IMG/VR virus record: IMGVR_UViG_3300047564_000326 | Coordinates: 1-47,266 of that record | Length of the DNA stretch: 47,266 nt | DNA from: a virus | Direction: 5' to 3' (one strand) | Shown here: in pieces, positions 1 through 6,515 of the stretch | Position numbering within the stretch: the stretch's first letter is position 1 | Layout: every line of letters begins with the position of its first letter | Notes under the pieces: generated by a model | Told to the model about the DNA's origin: nothing | The model's input: only the letters and a program-made list of their open reading frames with translations | The model's database searches: none | Program-made: the position numbers and the translations under genes

Positions 1-7
1 CTACTGG

Positions 8-250
8 ATGTATGGTGCTACTCCTGAGGAGCTTGCTAAAGCATGGGACAAGCCTGTTGCTATTGCTGAGCTTAAGAAGTGTGGCAACTGCGAGTACTTC
101 GACAATCGTGTACAGACCCTGAAGGCTCTTAAGCTGGAATCGGGTATGGGTGCCTGCAAGAAGTTCCAGTTTGCTTGTTCTCAAGAGGCTGCTTGCCAAG
201 GTTGGGACTGCCCTGACTTCGAAAAAGGGTACGAAGGGGATGAGGACTGA
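8..250 (+). CDS. HiPIP-like cysteine-rich small protein, possibly 5' partial
   Basis: An 80-residue protein with six cysteines at 25, 28, 50, 57, 63 and 68. The arrangement CxxC, then a Cys after a glycine-rich turn, then CxxW (residues 63-66) resembles the cluster-binding pattern of high-potential iron-sulfur proteins, so it may bind a 4Fe-4S cluster or zinc. This rests on motif spacing only. The frame stays open to the left edge (codons at 2-7) and no ribosome binding site precedes the ATG at 8, so the real start may lie outside the window. Its stop overlaps the next start as TGATG, suggesting translational coupling. Confidence 0.6.
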   Translation: MYGATPEELAKAWDKPVAIAELKKCGNCEYFDNRVQTLKALKLESGMGACKKFQFACSQEAACQGWDCPDFEKGYEGDED

Positions 251-498
251 TGCCGGGTAGGGACTACAAGAGCGAGTACAAAGAGTATCACTCCAAGCCT
301 GAACAGCGGGAGAAGAATAATGCTCGTAAACGTGCTCGTTATGCCCTCGAAAAGGGTGGTGTAGTCTCTAAGGGTGACGGTAAGGATATCGACCACAAGG
401 ATGGTAATCCTCTAAACAATAAGAGAAGCAATCTCAAGGTTACTTCTAAGGCTGCTAATCGTTCTTTCCCCAGAACCAAAACTGCAAGGAAGAAGTGA
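250..498 (+). CDS. Small HNH-type homing/packaging endonuclease-like protein
   Basis: An 82-residue basic protein. Residues 46-63 carry the pattern DIDHKDGNPLNN followed by SNL, the HNH signature seen in I-HmuI-like nucleases (H..G...N...NL). The zinc-binding cysteine pairs of larger HNH proteins are absent. HNH proteins next to terminase genes often take part in DNA packaging; this one lies a few genes upstream of the terminase, so a packaging role is possible, while a free-standing homing nuclease is the alternative. It starts within the previous stop codon (TGATG). Confidence 0.6.
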   Translation: MPGRDYKSEYKEYHSKPEQREKNNARKRARYALEKGGVVSKGDGKDIDHKDGNPLNNKRSNLKVTSKAANRSFPRTKTARKK

Positions 499-499
499 C

Positions 500-643
500 A
501 TGCCCTTGAACGCTAAAGGCAAGAAGATTAAGGCTGCTATGCAGAAAGAGTACGGCAAGAAGGCTGGTGAGAAAGTCTTTTATGCCTCAGAGAACAAGGG
601 CACCATCAAGGGTGTCACCAAATCCAAGAGGAAAGATAAGTAA
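500..643 (+). CDS. Conserved small basic phage protein, 47 aa
   Basis: This ORF encodes 47 residues rich in lysine, beginning MPLNAKGKKI and containing the segment VFYASENKGTIKGV. Proteins of this size and sequence pattern recur near the packaging genes of marine phages; no function is established that I know of. The ribosome binding site AAGGAAG lies about 8 nt before the ATG, and the start comes directly after the stop of the HNH gene. High positive charge suggests nucleic-acid or virion association, which is inference. Confidence 0.7.
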   Translation: MPLNAKGKKIKAAMQKEYGKKAGEKVFYASENKGTIKGVTKSKRKDK

Positions 644-645
644 CA

Positions 646-1248
646 ATGGCCCGTGATGACGACGACAATTACAAAGCTGGTATAGACTTTGAGTGGGTGA
701 CTGCTAAGAATAGCAACTACAAAACTCGCAGATTCTTCACCAAAGCAGAAAAAGAGGCAATGAAGGCTCCTAAGAAGGAATCTAAACCTGCGTCTAAACC
801 TGCTTCTAAGAGCGCCGCACCCACTACTAGTATTCGTCCCAAGAGTAAACCTGCAGACTCTGGTAGCCGTGTGGGTGCTAAGGACCGTAAGGTACAGACC
901 ACTGCAGAACTTCGTAAAGCTGCTGAAGCTAAAAAAACCACTACGACTACCCCCGTAGATACAAAAGCTCAGCGTACTGCACTAAAAAGCGTTGGCCCAG
1001 TTGGGGGTATGCTTTCGGGGCTTCAGGTAAGACCTAACGCATCGCAGGGTAGAACGGATAACAGGATAACCAAGGACACTGCAAGAGCGTCTTTTGATGT
1101 CGATTACGATCAGTGGCTGAAGATGACGCCAGCAAAGCGAAAAGAACTTGGTCTCCCTGCAACCTACGGGGCTATCCAGCGAATGCTTGGTACTAAGATG
1201 AAGACCCAAACAAAGAACAGATTTAAGTTCTACAATAAAGAGGACTAA
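646..1248 (+). CDS. Hypothetical Lys/Ala-rich protein, 200 aa
   Basis: The N-terminus is acidic (MARDDDDNYKAG). Residues 35-110 are low-complexity, rich in Lys, Ala, Pro, Ser and Thr, and probably disordered. The C-terminal third (about 145-195) looks folded and contains a YDQWLKMTPAKRKELGL segment. I do not recognise a family. Its place in the run of small genes before the terminase suggests an early-virion or packaging accessory role. It starts 2 nt after the preceding stop. Confidence 0.6.
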   Translation: MARDDDDNYKAGIDFEWVTAKNSNYKTRRFFTKAEKEAMKAPKKESKPASKPASKSAAPTTSIRPKSKPADSGSRVGAKDRKVQTTAELRKAAEAKKTTTTTPVDTKAQRTALKSVGPVGGMLSGLQVRPNASQGRTDNRITKDTARASFDVDYDQWLKMTPAKRKELGLPATYGAIQRMLGTKMKTQTKNRFKFYNKED

Positions 1249-1251
1249 GAA

Positions 1252-1602
1252 GTGGTTGAAAGGGTAATATCACACGTTGTTGCTTGCACTACTGCGGCTA
1301 CACACGTACTGTATACTTGCCCTCTTAACTGCAGGGCTAAGATTCCCCTTGTGTTCTTTACCAATGCCAACGGCAACAACACTGTTTCGTTGAAGTGGTA
1401 CCGTAAGCAAGACAATGTGAGTTACTTTATTATTGGTGGAAAGAATATGTCTCAGGGGGAGTTTGTTCAACTCTCTGGTGCGTATCTTGTTCTTGAGCCT
1501 GAAGACAGACTAGAGGTTGTCCTTGGTACCAGTGGTAATATTGATGCCCTCTGCACTGCAGAAGAGATGTTTATCTCGAACACGACAAGGGTGGCGGTGT
1601 AA
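1252..1602 (+). CDS. Hypothetical beta-rich protein, GTG start
   Basis: A 116-residue protein with alternating hydrophobic strands and few charged residues, typical of a small beta-sandwich such as phage decoration or adaptor domains. No family is identified. The start is GTG at 1252, well supported by an AGAGGA ribosome binding site 7 nt upstream; the first internal ATG would remove two thirds of the protein. The stop overlaps the next start (TAATG). A virion role is a guess from fold type and neighbourhood. Confidence 0.65.
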   Translation: MVERVISHVVACTTAATHVLYTCPLNCRAKIPLVFFTNANGNNTVSLKWYRKQDNVSYFIIGGKNMSQGEFVQLSGAYLVLEPEDRLEVVLGTSGNIDALCTAEEMFISNTTRVAV

Positions 1603-1988
1603 TGGGTAGAACCAACGAAAAGCTCTGGGAGAGTGCTAAGGCTGAGGCCAAGTCCAAGATGGGCGGTAAGCATTCTGCCAGAGCCATGCAACTTGCAGGT
1701 AAAATCTACAAGGAAAAGGGTGGGGGCTACACCGGAGAGAAGACTGAGGCTCAGAAGTCTATGTCCAAGTGGACTAAAGAGGACTGGGGTACTAAGTCAG
1801 GTAAGCCCTCCACACAAGGCCCTAAAGCTACTGGTGAGAGATATCTGCCAAAGAAGGCACGAGAAGCTCTCTCCAGTGAAGAATACAAGCGTACAAGTGC
1901 CAAGAAAAGAGAAGACGCCAAGAAAGGGAAGCAGTTTTCTAAGCAGCCCGAAGGTATTGCAAAGAAGACAGCGAGGTTTCGTAAATGA
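1602..1988 (+). CDS. DUF5872-like protein
   Basis: A basic protein of 128 residues. The order of motifs, GGKHSARAMQLAGKIYKEKGGGY, then QKSMSKWTKEDWGTK, then ERYLPKKAREALS, then a final GKQFSKQP, matches what I know of the DUF5872 family, found in phages and giant viruses with unknown function. The gene is coupled to its neighbours at both ends: TAATG at the start and ATGA at the end. DNA or virion binding is suggested by charge only. Confidence 0.7.
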   Translation: MGRTNEKLWESAKAEAKSKMGGKHSARAMQLAGKIYKEKGGGYTGEKTEAQKSMSKWTKEDWGTKSGKPSTQGPKATGERYLPKKAREALSSEEYKRTSAKKREDAKKGKQFSKQPEGIAKKTARFRK

Positions 1989-2350
1989 CTAATAGACAAC
2001 TTACAGAGATGCAGCAGAAGTTCCTTGATGTCCTCTTCGAAGAGGCTCGGGGTGATTTTGTCAAAGCAAAGAAACTTGCAGGCTACAGCGACACGTATTC
2101 GACCAAGCATATTGTAGAGTCTATTGAGTCTGAGATTGCTGAACTCACCAAGAAGTACATTGCCCACATTGGTGTCAAGGCTGCTTACAGCATGTATGAG
2201 GTCATGACTGATCCTACTGCTCTCGGCAATAAAGAGAAGATGGCTGCTGCTAAAGACTTGCTTGATCGTGGTGGCTTCAAGCCCAAGGATGAAGTCAAGG
2301 TTGAGACTGATACTCCCCTCTTTATTCTTCCTTCTAAAAAGAACGATTGA
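1985..2350 (+). CDS. Putative terminase small subunit
   Basis: This 121-residue protein opens with a helix-turn-helix-like segment (about residues 5-50: KFLDVLFEEARGDFVKAKKLAGY and the following helix), the layout of phage small terminase subunits that bind the packaging start site. The middle is helical and would suit ring oligomerisation; the tail is acidic then basic and probably disordered. It precedes the large-terminase genes and overlaps the gene before it by 4 nt (ATGA). Its TGA stop lies inside the -35 hexamer of a strong promoter. Another small DNA-binding protein follows, so which of the two is the functional small subunit is uncertain. Confidence 0.6.
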   Translation: MTNRQLTEMQQKFLDVLFEEARGDFVKAKKLAGYSDTYSTKHIVESIESEIAELTKKYIAHIGVKAAYSMYEVMTDPTALGNKEKMAAAKDLLDRGGFKPKDEVKVETDTPLFILPSKKND

Positions 2351-2375
2351 CAGTTTTTGTCGTCTGTAGTATAAG
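2347..2375 (+). promoter_or_regulatory. Strong sigma70-type promoter before the terminase genes
   Basis: TTGACA at 2347-2352 matches the -35 consensus fully. After a 17-nt spacer, TATAAG (2370-2375) matches the -10 consensus at five of six bases. Expected transcription start is about 2381-2383, at or beside the ATG at 2382, so the message would be leaderless. The -35 contains the stop codon of the upstream gene. Confidence 0.65.
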
Positions 2376-2381
2376 TAATTT

Positions 2382-2828
2382 ATGCCAAAGATCAAAAAAG
2401 AATGGAGACTCCCCAAGCCAATCGACCACGGTGACCACTTTGAGTGGAAGCCTGTTGTCAGAAGCGGGAGAATTATGCCCTTCGGGTACAAAGAAGACCC
2501 AACTGACCCAGACGTACTGCTACCTATTCCAGAGGAACTAGAACTCCTTGAGCAAGCAAAGAAGCACCTCAAGAAGTACTCCTACAGGGCAGTGGCAGCA
2601 TGGCTGAGTGAGCAGAGTGGTAGAGCCATCTCTCACGTAGGTCTGTATAAGAGGATTAAGCTTGAGTATAAACGTAAGACAGAGGCTGCAAACCAACGCT
2701 ACTTTGCCGAAAAGTACAAAGCGGCCCTCGAAAAAGCCGAAAGACTCGAAGCCAAAATTGGAGGCACCTCAACCAGAACCAACACCCGTGTTGACGGTAC
2801 CAGCCCAAGCAATCCCACAGAAGATTGA
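2382..2828 (+). CDS. HTH DNA-binding protein, probable terminase-associated (second TerS-like)
   Basis: A 148-residue protein. Residues 60-95 (YSYRAVAAWLSEQSG, then ISHVGLYKRI) form a clear helix-turn-helix resembling those of resolvases and small terminases. A charged helix follows (about 96-128), probably a coiled coil. No ribosome binding site precedes the ATG; instead a promoter places the transcript start at or within 1-2 nt of the ATG, suggesting leaderless translation. The 3' end overlaps the large terminase frame. It may bind packaging-site DNA or be the N-terminal part of a frameshifted terminase polyprotein; both are inference. Confidence 0.65.
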   Translation: MPKIKKEWRLPKPIDHGDHFEWKPVVRSGRIMPFGYKEDPTDPDVLLPIPEELELLEQAKKHLKKYSYRAVAAWLSEQSGRAISHVGLYKRIKLEYKRKTEAANQRYFAEKYKAALEKAERLEAKIGGTSTRTNTRVDGTSPSNPTED

Positions 2829-4233
2829 GGTAGAAAAGGCTAGGGAAATTATCTTCTCCCCTAACCCCGGCCCTCAGTCAGAGTTTCTTTCTGCAGACGA
2901 ACAAGAAGTATTGTATGGTGGTGCAGCGGGTGGTGGTAAGTCCTACGCTATGTTGGCTGACCCAGTTCGTTACCTGAACAACCCCCATGCCAAGATGCTT
3001 CTGGTCCGTAAGTCTACAGAAGAACTTCGAGAACTGGTTTCTGTTTCAAAGATGTTGTACCCCAGAGCCATTCCGGGGATTAAGTTTTTAGAGAGAGACA
3101 AGACTTGGGTAGCCCCTTCAGGTGCAACACTCTGGATGAGCTACCTTGATGCTGATGATGACGTTACTCGCTATCAGGGTCAGGCATACAACTGGATTGG
3201 TTTTGACGAACTTACTCAGTGGGCTAGTCCTTACGCTTGGAACTACATGCGTTCTCGTCTCCGTACAACGAAGGACAGTGGCCTAAAGCTTTACCAGAGG
3301 GCCACTACTAACCCCGGCGGGGCAGGACATCACTGGGTTAAGAAAGCCTTCATTGATCCATCTCCACCCGGAAAACCCTTCTGGGCTATTGACCCGGAGA
3401 CTGGTGAAACCCTACGCTGGCCTAAGGGTCATTCTCGTGAAGGTGAGCCACTCTTTGAAAGACGCTTTATTCCTGCAACCCTCTTCGACAACCCTTACCT
3501 AGCCGAAGATGGAATGTATGAAGCCAACCTCTTGTCTCTCCCTGAGCACCAGAGGAAGCAGCTTCTAGAAGGTAGCTGGGACACTGCAGAGGGTGCAGCC
3601 TTCCCAGAGTTTAATCGTAGACTACACGTAGTAGAGCCTTTCGACATCCCTAGTAGCTGGCCAAGATTTCGTGCTGCAGACTACGGTTATAGTTCTTACA
3701 CTGGTGTTCTTTGGTTTGCTGTGGCCCCTAGTGAGCAGCTTATTGTGTACAGAGAATTGTACGTCTCTAAAGTTCTGGCAGAAGACCTCGCAACAAGAGT
3801 TCTTGAGGCTGAGTCTGGAGAAAAGATACGCTACGGTGTTCTTGACTCCTCTCTGTGGCACAAGCGCGGGGATACTGGACCTAGTATTGCTGAGCGGATG
3901 ATTCTTAAGGGCTGTCGTTGGCGTCCCTCAGACAGAAGCAGAGGCTCTCGTATCGCAGGCAAGAACGAAATCCACAGACGCCTGCAAGTTGACGAGTATA
4001 CTGACGAACCACGTATGGTTATCTTCAATACCTGCAAGAACCTGATCTCTCAACTGCCCTCACTTCCTCTGGACAAGACTAACCCTGAGGATGTGGACAC
4101 AAAAGCAGAAGACCACCTGTATGACGCTCTTAGATACGGGGTTATGACCCGACCGAGGAGTGGCCTGTTTGACCTTGATCCTAATGCTGGACGTACAGGC
4201 TTCCAGATCGCTGACAACACCTTCGGCTACTAA
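2662..4233 (+). CDS. terL: Terminase large subunit
   Basis: The ATP-driven packaging motor and headful/end-cutting nuclease. Walker A is GGAAGGGKS (residues 86-94), Walker B WIGFDE (D181, E182), and a TNPGGAGH coupling segment lies near 215-222. The C-terminal RNase H-like nuclease shows acidic residues in AADYG (D339), VLDSS (D394) and DHLYDALRYG (D487). Length is normal for the family. The start is unusual: there is no ATG before Walker A. TTG at 2662 is used here because AAGAGG lies 7 nt upstream, but the first 35 residues look like a shadow of the overlapping gene. TTG 2758, GTG 2788 or a +1 frameshift near 2750-2765 are alternatives. Confidence 0.93.
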   Translation: MSINVRQRLQTNATLPKSTKRPSKKPKDSKPKLEAPQPEPTPVLTVPAQAIPQKIEVEKAREIIFSPNPGPQSEFLSADEQEVLYGGAAGGGKSYAMLADPVRYLNNPHAKMLLVRKSTEELRELVSVSKMLYPRAIPGIKFLERDKTWVAPSGATLWMSYLDADDDVTRYQGQAYNWIGFDELTQWASPYAWNYMRSRLRTTKDSGLKLYQRATTNPGGAGHHWVKKAFIDPSPPGKPFWAIDPETGETLRWPKGHSREGEPLFERRFIPATLFDNPYLAEDGMYEANLLSLPEHQRKQLLEGSWDTAEGAAFPEFNRRLHVVEPFDIPSSWPRFRAADYGYSSYTGVLWFAVAPSEQLIVYRELYVSKVLAEDLATRVLEAESGEKIRYGVLDSSLWHKRGDTGPSIAERMILKGCRWRPSDRSRGSRIAGKNEIHRRLQVDEYTDEPRMVIFNTCKNLISQLPSLPLDKTNPEDVDTKAEDHLYDALRYGVMTRPRSGLFDLDPNAGRTGFQIADNTFGY

Positions 4234-4251
4234 CATAAATTGGAAATGAGA

Positions 4252-6327
4252 ATGGAAGAAGACAACATCTCCCCCGACAGCGTCAAGATGCTTGCCGTCA
4301 AGGATACCTCTGGCGACTCGCCTAATGACAAGCCTGCTGGTGGCATTGTTGCTTACGTTGAAGAACGCTTCTCTAAGGCTGAGACTGCACGAGAGACGGA
4401 AGAACAGCGTTGGATCAAGGCATACCGCAATTACCGTGGTCTGTACGGCTCTGATGTTCAATTCACTAAGACTGAGAAATCTAGAGTTTTTGTCAAAGTA
4501 ACTAAGACTAAAGTACTTGCTGCCTTTGGGCAGATGACCGAGGTGCTCTTCGGTGGTAATAAGTTTCCAATTACTATTGATCCTACTACGCTTCCCGAGG
4601 GTGTGGAGGAGTCTGTCCACATTGAGACTAACGACGAAGTAAAGAAAGCAGAGAAGGCTGGTGGTATTGAGCCTCTGCTTCCCGGCGAGACAATGCCTGA
4701 GTATCGTGAGCGTCTTGGTGGGCTTAAGAAGATGCTTGAGCCTATTGAGGATGTGCGTCCCGGTCCCGGTGTAACTCCTTCTCAGGTCACCTTCGAGCCT
4801 GCTATGATTGCAGCAAAGAAGATGGAAAAGAAAATCCACGACCAGCTTGAGGAGTCTCATGCCTCGAAGCACCTTCGTTCTACTGCCTTTGAGTGTGCAC
4901 TCTTTGGTACTGGTGTGATGAAGGGTCCGTTTGCAGTTGATAAAGAGTACCCTAACTGGGACGACGAGGGTAATTACAACCCCAAGATCAAGACTGTCCC
5001 TATGGTCTCTAACGTCTCCATCTGGAACTTCTACCCGGACCCAGATGCCAACAACATGGAAGAGGCTGAGTACGGCATTGAGCGTCACAAGATGTCTCGT
5101 AGCGAACTCCGCAAGCTTTCCAACCGTCCCTACTTCCGTAAGAATGAAATTGATATTGCTGTCAAGGCTGGCCCCAACTACATCAAAGAGTGGTGGGAAC
5201 AGGTCATGGAAGACGATGCTCAGCAGCCTTCTACAGAGCGTTACGAAGTCCTTGAGTTCTGGGGCAACGTGGACATGGAAATCCTTAAGAACCATAACGT
5301 AGAGGTTCCTGCTGAGCTTAAGAACAAACATGAGGTGTCGGTCAACGTGTGGGTCTGTAACGGCAGAGTCCTGCGTCTTGTGATGAACCCCTTCACTCCC
5401 ACCATTATCCCCTTCTACGTTGTTCCTTACGAGATCAACCCCTACTCCATGTGGGGCATTGGTGTTGCAGAGAACATGGATGACACCCAGACCCTGATGA
5501 ACGGCTTCATGCGGATGGCAGTAGACAACGCTGCTCTGAGTGGCAACCTGCTGATCGAAGTTGACGAGACTAACCTGATCCCCGGCCAAGACCTCGAAGT
5601 ATACCCCGGCAAAGTCTTCCGGCGTGAGGGTGGTGCTCCCGGTCAGGCTATCTTCGGCACTAAGTTCCCTAACGTCTCGAATGAAAACATGCAGATGTTC
5701 GACAAGGCTCGTGTCCTTGCTGATGAATCTACTGGTTTCCCCTCTTTTGCACACGGCCAGACTGGTATCAGTGGTGTTGGTCGTACTGCCTCGGGCATCT
5801 CTATGCTCATGTCTGCCGCTAACGGTTCTATCCGTACTGTGGTTAAGAACATTGATGACTACCTGCTTGCCCCTCTGGGTAAGGCCCTGTTCAGCTTCAA
5901 TATGCAGTTTGACTTCGATCCTGAGATCAAGGGTGATTTGGAAGTTAAGGCTGCAGGCACTGAATCTTTGATGGCTAACGAGGTTCGTTCTCAGCGCCTG
6001 ATGCAGTTCCTTGGTGTTGTGCAGAACCCTGTGCTGGCTCCCTTCGCTCGTATGGACTACATTGTACGTGAGATTGCCAAGTCTATGGACCTTGATCCCG
6101 ATAAGGTTGCAAACTCCATGCAGCGGGCTGCTATCCAAGCTGAACTCCTCAAGACGTTCCAAGCATCACAGCCCCCTGCTCCTCAAGCTCCTGCACCCGG
6201 TCAGGCTCCTGCAGGTGTACAGGCTCAGGACACTCAGGGTTCTGGTGGTGGTAACATGGGTACTGGCTCTGTCCCTACTCCGGGTGAGCAAGGCTTTACG
6301 GCAAACACTGGTGAGGGTGCACAGTGA
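4252..6327 (+). CDS. Portal protein
   Basis: A protein of about 690 residues following the terminase, as expected for the dodecameric portal through which DNA enters and leaves the head. Recognisable portal segments include FYPDPDANNMEEAEYG, the helix-rich DDTQTLMNGFMRMAVDN with the following LIEVDE strand, and GRTASGISMLM before a long helix. The C-terminal 70 residues are Pro/Gln/Ala/Gly-rich and probably disordered. ATG 4252 is preferred because GGA lies 7 nt upstream; ATG 4246 and TTG 4240 are in frame. The stop overlaps the next GTG start. Confidence 0.88.
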   Translation: MEEDNISPDSVKMLAVKDTSGDSPNDKPAGGIVAYVEERFSKAETARETEEQRWIKAYRNYRGLYGSDVQFTKTEKSRVFVKVTKTKVLAAFGQMTEVLFGGNKFPITIDPTTLPEGVEESVHIETNDEVKKAEKAGGIEPLLPGETMPEYRERLGGLKKMLEPIEDVRPGPGVTPSQVTFEPAMIAAKKMEKKIHDQLEESHASKHLRSTAFECALFGTGVMKGPFAVDKEYPNWDDEGNYNPKIKTVPMVSNVSIWNFYPDPDANNMEEAEYGIERHKMSRSELRKLSNRPYFRKNEIDIAVKAGPNYIKEWWEQVMEDDAQQPSTERYEVLEFWGNVDMEILKNHNVEVPAELKNKHEVSVNVWVCNGRVLRLVMNPFTPTIIPFYVVPYEINPYSMWGIGVAENMDDTQTLMNGFMRMAVDNAALSGNLLIEVDETNLIPGQDLEVYPGKVFRREGGAPGQAIFGTKFPNVSNENMQMFDKARVLADESTGFPSFAHGQTGISGVGRTASGISMLMSAANGSIRTVVKNIDDYLLAPLGKALFSFNMQFDFDPEIKGDLEVKAAGTESLMANEVRSQRLMQFLGVVQNPVLAPFARMDYIVREIAKSMDLDPDKVANSMQRAAIQAELLKTFQASQPPAPQAPAPGQAPAGVQAQDTQGSGGGNMGTGSVPTPGEQGFTANTGEGAQ

Positions 6328-6515
6328 ACCTAAAGCCTTTCGTAAACAACAGAGAACTCTGGGACGACTTCTTGGAAGAGCTAAAAGAGCGTATTCAAGC
6401 CTGCCACAAGAAGTTGGAACAGCTAACCGACCCGGTGGACTTTCATCGTACTCAGGGTGAAATCCAAGCCCTCCGCAAACTAGAGCAACTCCGTGACAAG
6501 GTTAATGCTAAATGA
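6324..6515 (+). CDS. Hypothetical small helical protein, GTG start
   Basis: The 63 residues are almost all charged helix, with a likely coiled coil from WDDFLEELKERI to the end. Small proteins of this kind follow the portal gene in many podoviruses; function unknown. The GTG start overlaps the portal stop (GTGA) and the stop overlaps the next ATG (ATGA), so translation is probably coupled to both neighbours, which suggests production in fixed ratio to the portal. Confidence 0.7.
   Translation: MNLKPFVNNRELWDDFLEELKERIQACHKKLEQLTDPVDFHRTQGEIQALRKLEQLRDKVNAK

Noticed and set aside
4060-6162. A 700-codon open frame on the minus strand opposite the portal gene
   Set aside because: It is a mirror of the portal's codon pattern, contains no recognisable motif, lacks operon context and lies fully opposite a convincing gene. 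The same holds for long minus-strand frames opposite the capsid gene (10750-11877) and at 1751-2572.
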